This document shows positions 56,429-64,000 of a stretch of DNA of 64,000 nt, piece after piece. Each line of letters opens with the position of its first letter. The first letter of the stretch is position 1. Under the pieces are notes generated by a model that did not search any database, had not been told where the DNA came from, and saw only the letters and a list, made by a program, of their open reading frames with translations. This DNA comes from an uncultured Oscillatoriales cyanobacterium. Lineage in GTDB: Bacteria > Cyanobacteriota > Cyanobacteriia > Cyanobacteriales > Microcoleaceae. The stretch spans positions 1 through 64,000 of the forward strand of contig CAITND010000095.1 in the NCBI GenBank assembly GCA_903893625.1, written 5' to 3'. The position numbers and the translations under genes are program-made.

Positions 56429-57034
56429 ATGATTTCTCAAGTTTCAACTGAACAGTCCCCAATCACAACCTCCGAACAAGATGTAATTTTACCTGGGTGG
56501 TATAGTTGGCAACAATTTAAAGCCCTGGAAGCAGTTATGGAAGAAGTATCAGGGGTGAGAATTTGTTATTTAGATGGGTGTGTAGAACTGATGACGCTGA
56601 GTGAAAACCATGAAATGATTAAAAGCATCATTAGTCTTTTATTAGGACTCTATTTTTTACACAAAAAAATTGAATTTATTCCCGTTGGTAGTGCTACCCG
56701 TTCTGATCAAATGAAAGCTGTTTCTTTTGAACCCGATGAATCCTATTATATTGGAGAAAAAAAAGAACATCCTGACTTAGCTATAGAAATAATTATTAGT
56801 AGTGGAAATTTTAATAAATTAGAAAAATATCAACGGTTTCAAATTCAAGAAGTTTGGTTTTGGAGAAATGATCAATTATCAATTTATCGGTTAAATAATG
56901 AAAACTATGAAGAAATTAGTCACAGTCAGTTATTGCCTGAATTAGATATTGATTTATTTGTCAATTGTGTAAAAATGCCGTCAAAATTAGAAGCGATGAC
57001 AACGTTTTTACAAAACTTGACAAAAATCGATTAA
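56429..57034 (+). CDS. Uma2 (DUF820) family PD-(D/E)XK nuclease-like protein
   Basis: 201 residues. Core PDLAIEIIISSGNFNKLEKYQRFQIQEVWFW carries the E-x-(x)-K-like acidic/Lys layout of Uma2 proteins; SATRSDQMKAVSFEPDESYY is the other conserved part. Highly multiplied in cyanobacteria; suspected nuclease, no proven role. ATG 56429 preceded by a weak GGAGA site. Independent transcript after the moeB terminator. Confidence 0.85.
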   Translation: MISQVSTEQSPITTSEQDVILPGWYSWQQFKALEAVMEEVSGVRICYLDGCVELMTLSENHEMIKSIISLLLGLYFLHKKIEFIPVGSATRSDQMKAVSFEPDESYYIGEKKEHPDLAIEIIISSGNFNKLEKYQRFQIQEVWFWRNDQLSIYRLNNENYEEISHSQLLPELDIDLFVNCVKMPSKLEAMTTFLQNLTKID

Positions 57035-57106
57035 AGGGAGAAATAACCCATTCTTACCTTTTTAAGCTAAACTGAACAATAAATTCAATGCCACTGCGTA
57101 AACAAT

Positions 57107-58690
57107 ATGACATTCAATCCCCAAACTTCACCTCCAGGCAGTCTTCCTATCGATAAAATCCGCTCTTGGCTGCCGATTACTCTAATTCTGCTTCTGGCAA
57201 CAATATTATATCTGTATCAACTGGGAGCAGAAACCCTAGGGATAGATGAATATTATAGTATTCGGGATGCTGAAGAGTTTAATATCCTTAATCTCAGTGT
57301 GCGTCCCCTGTATTTTATGCTGTTACAATTTTGGATGAATTTTGGCAAAAGTGATGCTTGGTTGCGGGGTTTATCCGTCATTTTTGGGCTGGGGAATGTG
57401 TTTCTGACTTACCAAATTGGTCGTCGTACAGCCGGAGAAATGATTGGTATTATCTCCGCTTTTTTACTAACCCTTTCACCCATTTTTGTTTTCCATGCTC
57501 AAGAAGTTAGAATGTATAGTATGAGTACATTTCTAGCTCTAGTTGGAACCCTAATTCTGATTAAAATTTTAGAAAATTCAAACATAAAATTGCTGATTTT
57601 ATGGGCAATAGCCAGGGTATTAACAACATTAACCAGTCCCCTCAATATTCTGATATTATTTCCTGACTTAGTGATTATTGCTTGGACATATCGAAATCAA
57701 CGACGGGTGTTATTATCCATTGGAATTTGCCTGTTTTTGACCGGACTTTTAATAATTCCTTCCTCCGTTGCGCTTCTGAATATAGCCCCTAAGTTTTTTG
57801 GAGATTGGATCGCTAATTTATCACCGATTAGTCTAAAAACTGTGCTTTCAACCCCAGAAGTTTTTACTGTTGATGCCCCCAGTTCTCGTAAATTGGGAAT
57901 CGGAATTGCAGTCTTTTTTCAACTCTATAGTTTGCTGTTGCTCGGTTTGATAGCCGTTGCCCTATTTTACATCATCAAACATCGGATTCAACCCTTATTC
58001 TGGATTGCAGCGTGGGCTTTTTTACCCGGTCTTCCTATCCTGTTGATGTCCTATGCCTTTGCTAATATCTGGTTCCCTCGATATCTCCTATTTACAGCAT
58101 CCTATCTTTTCATCTTGTTAGCAATAGGATTTATCCAAATTTTTTATCGTTGGCGTTATCTTGCAGCAGTCATAGGCATTTACTATTTGATTGCTGCGGG
58201 TTGGGGTTTAACCCATTACTATACAACATCAGACCGAGTTGATTGGCCAGCAATTAGCCAAGTAATTACTAGCCAGGAAAAGCCCGGTGATGTAATTATT
58301 TATTCTCGGAGTCCTAGAAGTGTTCACAACCCGAATGCCTTGTCTCGTTACTATCAAGGTCAAATGCCAATCGAATTACAAGTTAATTTATGTGCAGAAA
58401 CCCCTTTCAAAAAACCACCCATTTCAGACCCACCAGAACCCGTAAAAATTACACCCTTATCCAATCTATTATCAACTCATTCCCGATTTTGGGTACTTTG
58501 TGAAGTGTTTGATGAAAAAGTCTTTAATAACTTTGTTTCTAACCAGTTTAAAATTCAAGAACATCAAACCTTTAAAACGGGTTTTGAACCCTTACAACTC
58601 TTTCTGTTAGTTCCTAAATCTGCGGAAACACCCTCAAAAATTACCCCCCCGACAGGGAATCCCAACCCTAACAGCCAAGAGAAAATTTAA
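57107..58690 (+). CDS. GT39-type membrane glycosyltransferase (ArnT/PMT-like)
   Basis: 527 residues, about 10 hydrophobic segments up to residue 360. First loop has AETLGIDEYYSIRDAEEFN, the acidic D-E site of GT39 polyprenol-phosphate sugar transferases, and LRGLSVIFGLGNVFLTYQIG follows. C-terminal about 140 residues are soluble, exposed and Pro-rich at the end. Probably modifies surface lipids or proteins using a lipid-linked sugar; acceptor unknown. Confidence 0.75.
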   Translation: MTFNPQTSPPGSLPIDKIRSWLPITLILLLATILYLYQLGAETLGIDEYYSIRDAEEFNILNLSVRPLYFMLLQFWMNFGKSDAWLRGLSVIFGLGNVFLTYQIGRRTAGEMIGIISAFLLTLSPIFVFHAQEVRMYSMSTFLALVGTLILIKILENSNIKLLILWAIARVLTTLTSPLNILILFPDLVIIAWTYRNQRRVLLSIGICLFLTGLLIIPSSVALLNIAPKFFGDWIANLSPISLKTVLSTPEVFTVDAPSSRKLGIGIAVFFQLYSLLLLGLIAVALFYIIKHRIQPLFWIAAWAFLPGLPILLMSYAFANIWFPRYLLFTASYLFILLAIGFIQIFYRWRYLAAVIGIYYLIAAGWGLTHYYTTSDRVDWPAISQVITSQEKPGDVIIYSRSPRSVHNPNALSRYYQGQMPIELQVNLCAETPFKKPPISDPPEPVKITPLSNLLSTHSRFWVLCEVFDEKVFNNFVSNQFKIQEHQTFKTGFEPLQLFLLVPKSAETPSKITPPTGNPNPNSQEKI

Positions 58691-58786
58691 TCTTGCCTTC
58701 ATCTTTTAATCAAGATGCGCCCAAGGGTTATCGTTTCCTTCACCGAGGGCGTGTCTTTCAGTCAAAAAATCAGATTTTCATCCGAT

Positions 58787-58881
58787 TCAATTATAATAAT
58801 AGATTGCACCTTTACTGTTTCCTTCTGGTTCAACAGCGACAATCAATCGAGTAATTGGACTATTAACATTTATAAATGCCA
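58787..58881 (-). pseudogene. Possible gene-tail remnant abutting hsdM
   Basis: On the minus strand [20 protein letters not shown] followed by GNSKGAIYYYN and TGA reads like the end of a real protein, but the frame upstream runs straight into antisense of hsdM. It may mark the breakpoint where the restriction locus entered an older gene. Very short, so uncertain. Confidence 0.2.
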
Positions 58882-60435
58882 GCAAACTATACCGAACTAG
58901 AAAAACGCCTCTGGGAAGCAGCCGATGAACTTCGGGCTAACTCCAAACTCAAGCCCTCGGAATACTCTGTACCCGTACTGGGGCTGATTTTCTTGCGCTA
59001 TGCTGATTATAAATTCAGTTTGGTGGAACAGGAGTTAGTGGGGGCGAGTACCCGTCGCCGCAGTGTGGGGAAGGTGGACTACCAAGCGAAAGGGGCATTA
59101 TATTTAACAGAAAAAGCCCGGTTTGATTATTTGCTGAATTTGCCGGAAGCCGAAGATATTGGCACAGCAATTAATCAGGCGATGAAAGCGATTGAAGATG
59201 AAAATGAAGAATTAAAGGGAATTTTACTTAAAGATTATAATCGTTTAGAAAAACCAACGCTGCGAGAGTTATTGAAAACATTTAATCGGATTAAATTAGC
59301 CGAAATTGGCGAAGATGCGTTTGGGGAAATTTATCAGTATTTTTTGGGTAACTTTGCCCAGAAGGAAGGACAAAAAGGCGGGGAGTTTTTTACTCCGATT
59401 TCTATAGTTAAGTTAATTGTAGCAGTGATAGAACCGGATTATGGATTAATTCTCGACCCGGCTTGTGGGGCGGGAGGAATGTTTGTGCAAAGTGCGATGT
59501 GGGTGAGGGAAAAGTTAGGATGTGACCCGAATACTGCGATTAGTGTTTACGGTCAGGAAAAGACGGAAGGAACGGTTAAATTGTGTCAGATGAACTTAGC
59601 GGTACATGGGATTTCGGGTTTACGAAATATCCGCCAGGGAAATACTTATTATGAGGATATCCACAACTGCGTGGGGCAGTTTGATTTTGTGATGGCAAAT
59701 CCCCCGTTTAATGTGGATGGAGTGGATAAAGAACGATTAAAAGATGACCCTAGATTTCCCTTTGTTAAACCCAAAACAGACAATGCAAATTATCTGTGGA
59801 TTCAGTTATTCTATAGTGCTTTAAAGAATACGGGACGGGCGGGATTTGTGATGGCGAATTCTGCCTCGGATGCGCGAGGGTCTGAATTAGAAATTCGCCA
59901 GGAATTGATAAAAACTGGGGCGGTGGATGTAATGATTGCCGTTAGTTCTAATTTCTTTTATACGGTAACATTGCCTTGTACATTGTGGTTTTTGGATAAG
60001 GGAAAGGCGAAAACCCATCGTCAGGAGAAGGTATTATTTATTGATGGGCGGCACATTTACCGACAAATTGACCGCGCCCACCGCGAGTTTTCCGATGAAC
60101 AGGTAGAGTTTATTTCTAATATTGTGAGATTGTACCGAGGGGAAGCGCCAGACACAAAAAATGGCAGTCAAAATTTACTGGATGTGCATTTTCCCGAAGG
60201 CGCTTATAATGATGTGGCGGGGTTATGTCGGGTGGCGACAAGGGCGGAAATTGAAGCGCAGGGATGGAGTTTGAATCCTGGGCGTTATGTGGGGGTCGCC
60301 GAACGTCCGGTGGATGATTTTGTTTTTGCTGAAAAGTTGGAAGAATTGAATGAGGAGTTGGAAATTTTAAATGGGGAGGCGAGGGAATTAGAGGAAACAA
60401 TTGCTGAAAATGTAGCGCAAATTTTGAATATTTAG
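58876..60435 (+). CDS. hsdM: Type I restriction-modification methyltransferase subunit HsdM
   Basis: 519 residues. N-terminal helical domain (about 1-140), SAM motif DPACGAGG (194-201), catalytic NPPF (275-278), C-terminal helical tail. N6-adenine methylase working with HsdS. The C-terminal coiled part ([23 protein letters not shown]) is longer than average. First gene of the locus; hsdS lies 1.1 kb downstream, separated by TA-like genes. No HIP1 sites within. Confidence 0.95.
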   Translation: MPANYTELEKRLWEAADELRANSKLKPSEYSVPVLGLIFLRYADYKFSLVEQELVGASTRRRSVGKVDYQAKGALYLTEKARFDYLLNLPEAEDIGTAINQAMKAIEDENEELKGILLKDYNRLEKPTLRELLKTFNRIKLAEIGEDAFGEIYQYFLGNFAQKEGQKGGEFFTPISIVKLIVAVIEPDYGLILDPACGAGGMFVQSAMWVREKLGCDPNTAISVYGQEKTEGTVKLCQMNLAVHGISGLRNIRQGNTYYEDIHNCVGQFDFVMANPPFNVDGVDKERLKDDPRFPFVKPKTDNANYLWIQLFYSALKNTGRAGFVMANSASDARGSELEIRQELIKTGAVDVMIAVSSNFFYTVTLPCTLWFLDKGKAKTHRQEKVLFIDGRHIYRQIDRAHREFSDEQVEFISNIVRLYRGEAPDTKNGSQNLLDVHFPEGAYNDVAGLCRVATRAEIEAQGWSLNPGRYVGVAERPVDDFVFAEKLEELNEELEILNGEARELEETIAENVAQILNI

Positions 60436-60525
60436 GACTTACGCATGGGTAGTCAGAAACCAGGTTTTTTTGCGAAAAGACGCTCTAAATCCCGCAGATA
60501 CGGCAAAAAACCCGGTTTCTTGGGT
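60434..60525. repeat. Repeat cluster after hsdM
   Basis: GGACTTACGCA (60435-60445) overlaps the hsdM stop; AGAAACCAGGTTTTT (60454) and inverted AAACCCGGTTTCTTG (60508-60522) flank a 40-nt loop. Relatives of the repeats at 6524 and 18554. Confidence 0.6.
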
Positions 60526-60584
60526 TTAAGGAGATCAAGACTCCTTGTACAATTAAATTAATAAATTCTGGAGGCACTTAGACA

Positions 60585-60854
60585 ATGAATATAACCTTAA
60601 CAACTGAACAGGAAAAATATGTTCAATCGCAATTAGAAGGGGGCAAATATAACAGTGTCGAGCAGTTAATTAGTAAAGCATTGCAATTGCTAGAGGAGCA
60701 AAATCGCGCCTCAGAACAGAAGCGTTTAGAAGAACTAAGGCTAAAAATTGCTAGTGGTACTGAGCAAATCGCCAGAGGACAAGTGACTGATGGCGAGGTA
60801 GTTTTTGCCCGGTTGCAGGAAAAAATTCGCTCTAATTCTGAGTCGCAATTATGA
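60585..60854 (+). CDS. parD: ParD-like antitoxin
   Basis: 89 residues with GGAGG site 10 nt upstream. N-terminal NITLTTEQEKYVQSQLEGGKY then SVEQLISKALQLLEEQ, the ParD/CopG dimerisation and DNA-binding helices; C-terminus binds toxin. Overlaps the toxin start by 4 bp. Confidence 0.85.
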   Translation: MNITLTTEQEKYVQSQLEGGKYNSVEQLISKALQLLEEQNRASEQKRLEELRLKIASGTEQIARGQVTDGEVVFARLQEKIRSNSESQL

Positions 60855-61156
60855 GTACCTATTCTTTCTCAGATGATGCGATTCGAGATTTAGATGAAAT
60901 TTGCGAGTATATTGCTCGGAATAATTCTAGTGCTGCTAGTCAGCTTTTTGATAGAATTCGAGAGCGATGTAAAGTTGTGGCTGGTTTTCCTAATATGGGA
61001 AAAAATTATAGCCAGCTATCTCCTAGTTTACGAGGGTTTATTGTTGATGATTACATCATTTTTTATTATTCCAGGGAAGATGGAATTGATATTGCTCGTG
61101 TCGTGAGTGGATATCGGGACTTGGAATCGCTGTTTTCAGAATCGGATGAGAATTGA
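60851..61156 (+). CDS. parE: ParE/RelE-family toxin
   Basis: 101 residues. YSFSDDAIRDLDEICEYIARNN, then FPNMGKNYSQLSPSLRGF, DDYIIFYYSREDGIDIARVVSGYRD: the full ParE pattern with the conserved C-terminal G-R/Y-R-D. ATG overlaps parD by 4 bp (ATGA). Probable gyrase or ribosome poison; ParE assignment is from sequence type. Confidence 0.85.
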   Translation: MSTYSFSDDAIRDLDEICEYIARNNSSAASQLFDRIRERCKVVAGFPNMGKNYSQLSPSLRGFIVDDYIIFYYSREDGIDIARVVSGYRDLESLFSESDEN

Positions 61157-61165
61157 GACAAAGGA

Positions 61166-61480
61166 ATGAGTGAAACTAAAACGTTACCAATTGAGATTCC
61201 CAAGAAAGAGATAGAACAATTTTCTCGGCGTCACCATATCCGCAAGCTGTCTTTATTTGGTTCGGTATTGCGGGATGATTTTACGCCGGAAAGTGATATT
61301 GATTTTTTAGTGGAATTTGAGCCGGGGAAAACTCCGGGTTATTTTAAGTTAGTCAGTATGGAAATGGAACTTTCCGAAATGCTAAAGGGGAGAAAGATTG
61401 ATTTAAGAACTCCGAATGAGTTAAGTATTTATTTTCGAGATAGAGTGATAGCTGAGGCGATGGTACTGACTGTTAGCTAA
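61166..61480 (+). CDS. MNT-type nucleotidyltransferase (MntA-like), without HEPN partner
   Basis: 104 residues. SLFGSVLRDDFTPESDIDFLVEFEPG is the MNT catalytic motif G-S-x10-15-D-x-D, complete. Normally an antitoxin AMPylating an adjacent HepT HEPN toxin; here the next gene is hsdS, so partner is missing or elsewhere. Lies 9 bp after parE. Confidence 0.8.
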   Translation: MSETKTLPIEIPKKEIEQFSRRHHIRKLSLFGSVLRDDFTPESDIDFLVEFEPGKTPGYFKLVSMEMELSEMLKGRKIDLRTPNELSIYFRDRVIAEAMVLTVS

Positions 61481-61543
61481 GTAATCACTTGCCAAAATGA
61501 TTAATGATAAACCAGCACGATTATTAAAGGAGTAAAAAGATGT

Positions 61544-62839
61544 ATGGGCAATTCTAAGCTTTGGTCAAATATTAATTTAGGTGATGTTGCTAAAGTTGTA
61601 TCAGGGTTCGCTTTTAAAAGTAGTGATTTTTTATCAAATGGAATTCCTGTTATTAAAATTAAAAATATTAGAATAGGTACAGTGGATTTATCAGAGATTG
61701 ATTATGTTGATCCAAGTTTCCTCTCTTTAGACAAAAAGTACCATGTCCAGGGTGGAGATATTCTGATATCATTAACAGGTTCACATTTGACACAGCCTAA
61801 CTCTGTAGTAGGTAGAGTAGCAATTCATTCTTCGAGGCTAGGTCATTGTTTACTCAATCAAAGAGCCGGAAAAATTATTATTAATAGATCTGATTTAATC
61901 GATCAATTATTTTTGTTTTATTCATTATGTACAAATGAGAAAAGACAAAATATTGCTCTAATGGCTTTGGGGGCTGCAAATCAAGCAAATATTAGCCCTA
62001 GTCAAGTGGAAAGTGTTAATATATTACTTCCACCTCTCCCAATACAACGCAAAATTGCTGCTATTCTTTCAACTTATGATGACCTAATCGAAAACAATAC
62101 GCGACGGATAAAGATACTGGAAGAAATGGCGCGAGCGCTCTATCGTGAATGGTTCGTTAACTTCCGTTTCCCCGGACACGAACAAGTTAAAATGGTTGAT
62201 TCAGAATTGGGTTTAATTCCTGAAGGTTGGGAGGTTGGCAAAATTGATGATATATACCGCACCAGTTCAGGGGGAACCCCTAGCCGAAACAATCCCGACT
62301 TTTATGGTGGCTCAAATCTCTGGATTAAAACAAGGGAATTAAATGATGGTTTTATTTTTGATACCGAAGAAAAAATTACAGACCTCGGTTTGCAAAAATC
62401 ATCAGCAAAGCTGTTTCCTTCCGATACAGTCATCATGGCTATGTATGGAGCAACTATTGGAAAGCTCGGAATTCTCACTTCTCCAGCTTCTACAAATCAA
62501 GCTTGCTGTGCCATACTCACAAATAATTCATCGTTTTCTAGTTATTATGCTTTTCTCTATCTGCTAGAGAACAGGGAAAAAATTTTTAGTTTAGGAATGG
62601 GAGCGGCTCAACAAAACATCAGTCAGCAGGTTATTAAAGCACTTGAAATACTTAAGCCTTCTAATGAGGTTATGATAAATTTTAATAACTTAGTAGAACC
62701 GCTCTTTAAGACTATAAAAATTTTACAGCATAAAAACATTAACCTCCGCCGTACCCGTGACTTACTCCTCCCCAAACTCATCTCCGGCGAAATAGACGTA
62801 GAAAACCTCGACATCAAAACCGGAGAAATCGCTGCTTAA
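61544..62839 (+). CDS. hsdS: Type I restriction-modification specificity subunit HsdS
   Basis: 431 residues. Two target-recognition half-sites: first (about 5-165) and second (about 220-375), each followed by a conserved coiled helix (LPPLPIQRKIAAILSTYDDLIENNTRRIKILEEMAR and LFKTIKILQHKNINLRRTRDLLLPKLISGEI). The recognition sequence cannot be read from DNA. GGAG at 61529-61532 is 11 nt from this ATG; a nearer ATG at 61540 gives only five codons. Confidence 0.9.
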   Translation: MGNSKLWSNINLGDVAKVVSGFAFKSSDFLSNGIPVIKIKNIRIGTVDLSEIDYVDPSFLSLDKKYHVQGGDILISLTGSHLTQPNSVVGRVAIHSSRLGHCLLNQRAGKIIINRSDLIDQLFLFYSLCTNEKRQNIALMALGAANQANISPSQVESVNILLPPLPIQRKIAAILSTYDDLIENNTRRIKILEEMARALYREWFVNFRFPGHEQVKMVDSELGLIPEGWEVGKIDDIYRTSSGGTPSRNNPDFYGGSNLWIKTRELNDGFIFDTEEKITDLGLQKSSAKLFPSDTVIMAMYGATIGKLGILTSPASTNQACCAILTNNSSFSSYYAFLYLLENREKIFSLGMGAAQQNISQQVIKALEILKPSNEVMINFNNLVEPLFKTIKILQHKNINLRRTRDLLLPKLISGEIDVENLDIKTGEIAA

Positions 62840-62911
62840 GCTCATATAATTATAGATAGATTCCACCGAAACACTCTACCAATTACTAACCCTCACAAAA
62901 TCAGAGCAATT

Positions 62912-63559
62912 ATGGTACTGACAAAACCTATCTCAAAAACCATCACCAGCTTGCTTAACCTGCGAGAAAGATTTAATCTTACTCCAACAAGCAACGATCA
63001 ATTTTCTCCAGAATTTACCCAAGACTTACCCGAACTCACAGACTCAGAAACAGCAGCCCTAGACCAAATCAGAAACCGATTTTTGCGCCATCGAGAACGC
63101 GGTTCATTAGCGGAAGGAACCATCAATCACTTAGTTATTTCTCCCTTATTAACCCTAGCTGGTTTATACGACGAACCCTTTTTTGTCACCACAGAACCCG
63201 AAGTTGAACTGTTCCTAGAAGACAGAGACGAAATACTGCGAGGACGCATCGACACCCTAATTATTCAACAGCAACTCTGGGTATTAGTTGTAGAATCTAA
63301 ATCCACAATTGCCTTTTCTGTAGCCCTCCCCCAAGTTCTCACCTACTTAATGGCTAACCCCAACCCAGAACGCCCCGTTTATGGATTAATTACAAACGGT
63401 GACGAATTCCAATTTATTAAACTATTAATTCAACCTAACCCAAACTACGATTTATCTAATATTTTCTCCCTGCTACTCCCCCATCGCAATCAACTTTATG
63501 ACATTATGCGAATCCTCAAACAAATTAGACAAATAATGATTAAAGCCACTATTGAATAA
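62912..63559 (+). CDS. Short HsdR-N-like restriction nuclease domain protein
   Basis: 215 residues; a single-domain type I R subunit-like fold without helicase. Seen: GRIDTLIIQQQLWVLVVESK, the D-x(n)-E-x-K catalytic core, and NHLVISPLLTLAGLYDEPF. Full HsdR is about 1,000 residues, so this is a stand-alone nuclease or a substitute; a complete hsdR may lie beyond the window. Confidence 0.8.
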   Translation: MVLTKPISKTITSLLNLRERFNLTPTSNDQFSPEFTQDLPELTDSETAALDQIRNRFLRHRERGSLAEGTINHLVISPLLTLAGLYDEPFFVTTEPEVELFLEDRDEILRGRIDTLIIQQQLWVLVVESKSTIAFSVALPQVLTYLMANPNPERPVYGLITNGDEFQFIKLLIQPNPNYDLSNIFSLLLPHRNQLYDIMRILKQIRQIMIKATIE

Positions 63560-63631
63560 TATCAAATTCAGTAGATTTTATTTTTCATGAGTCAATCCAA
63601 AATCTAAAATTACAAACCCGATTATTCCCCT

Positions 63632-63886
63632 ATGACTTACCAACTCACAATCAACTACCCCGAAACCTTCCCCGATGCCCTCCAACAAACAAAAGCACAA
63701 TTTGAACAAGAAGCTAAATGGGCAATGGCAGTTAAACTATTTGAACTCAAACGCCTTTCTTCTGGAATGGCAGCCGCCTTAATTGGGGTAGATAGAGTTA
63801 CATTTCTCCTCAAATTAAAAGATTACGATATCCCCATAATTAACCTAACGGAAGAAGAACTACTATCTGATTTAGAAAATGCCTAA
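63632..63886 (+). CDS. UPF0175 family antitoxin-like protein
   Basis: 84 residues. INYPETFPDALQQTKAQFE, then KLFELKRLSSGMAAALIGVDRVTFLLKLKDYDI: compact helix-turn-helix of UPF0175. Usually pairs with a DUF3368 toxin, as found here: the next ATG overlaps its stop by 8 bp. Confidence 0.88.
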   Translation: MTYQLTINYPETFPDALQQTKAQFEQEAKWAMAVKLFELKRLSSGMAAALIGVDRVTFLLKLKDYDIPIINLTEEELLSDLENA

Positions 63887-64000
63887 CCCGGAAAGAATTG
63901 TTATTAACACCTCCCCGCTAATAGCCCTTGTCGCAGCCTTGGGTGACTTAACTATTTTGCCATCCCTTTATACAGAAGTATTAGTTCCGTTTGAAGTCTG
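63879..64000 (+). CDS. DUF3368 PIN-like toxin, cut by window end
   Basis: First 40 residues only. IVINTSPLIALVAALGDL is the N-terminal acidic/Ser motif of DUF3368 PIN-fold nucleases. ATG 63879 overlaps the UPF0175 gene by 8 bp. The remaining catalytic acids lie beyond the window. Confidence 0.85.
   Translation, partial: MPNPERIVINTSPLIALVAALGDLTILPSLYTEVLVPFEV

Noticed and set aside
58715-58900. 61-codon plus ORF before hsdM
   Set aside because: Overlaps the hsdM start, unusual composition, no ribosome binding site.

Overview
The window looks like chromosomal DNA of an AT-rich filamentous cyanobacterium, probably Oscillatoriales (Planktothrix/Oscillatoria-like). The reasons are the many HIP1 octamers (GCGATCGC), cyanobacterium-typical families (C-DES-type cystine lyase, Mo-nitrogenase C-terminal-domain protein, DUF29, Uma2, ClC-CBS-USP fusion, large RTX/Calx-beta exoprotein, DevAC-type ABC transporter), and many short dispersed palindromes. 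The genus is an inference.

Layout. 0-5 kb: right end of an IS200/IS605-type tnpB element, C-DES-like lyase, TM0106-type RecB-like nuclease, DUF202 protein, secreted phytase-like esterase, then a gene-free stretch with a GTAG-footed palindrome and a long-range stem that suggests a structured RNA or mobile remnant. 5.5-8.4 kb: double GNAT acetyltransferase and a two-gene cassette (ImmA/IrrE-like protein without HExxH plus a small partner) with related repeats on both sides. 8.6-14.7 kb: DevC/DevA-type ABC genes, a frameshifted cytochrome c6 relic, DUF29, Tex. 15-24 kb: 1,132-residue RTX/Calx-beta surface protein, M48 protease, CPA2 antiporter with USP-like tail, SLC13/ArsB-like permease. 24-28 kb: pckA divergent from icd.

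28.1-30.2 kb: a compact three-gene minus-strand operon (ParA-like ATPase, internally duplicated unknown protein, Mrr-like nuclease) preceded by an operator-like perfect inverted repeat. I consider it a candidate undescribed conflict or maintenance system. 30.4-35.6 kb: RmlD-like reductase, FHA protein, FHA-flavoprotein fusion, alpha/beta hydrolase, second DUF29. 35.9-39.6 kb: a second strong candidate, a TGT/DpdA-like transglycosylase fused to an ArcS-like domain, followed by a DUF262 (ParB-like) protein and a HEPN protein. This resembles a reduced 7-deazaguanine DNA-modification/defence locus.

39.7-58.7 kb: ClC-CBS-USP channel split by a frameshift, Mo-nitro_C protein, pbpC, a STAND-like P-loop/TPR pair with near-identical 126-bp repeats, a kinase with HGN in place of HRD, pdxA, an MFS transporter, a JAMM protease next to a MoeB-rhodanese, Uma2, and a GT39 glycosyltransferase. 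58.9-64 kb: a type I restriction-modification locus (hsdM, hsdS, a short R-like nuclease) interspersed with ParDE, a lone MNT nucleotidyltransferase and a UPF0175/DUF3368 pair cut by the window edge. By eye, HIP1 sites are missing from the candidate defence loci at 28-30, 36-39.6 and 59-64 kb, consistent with horizontal acquisition. No rRNA, tRNA or CRISPR array was seen.
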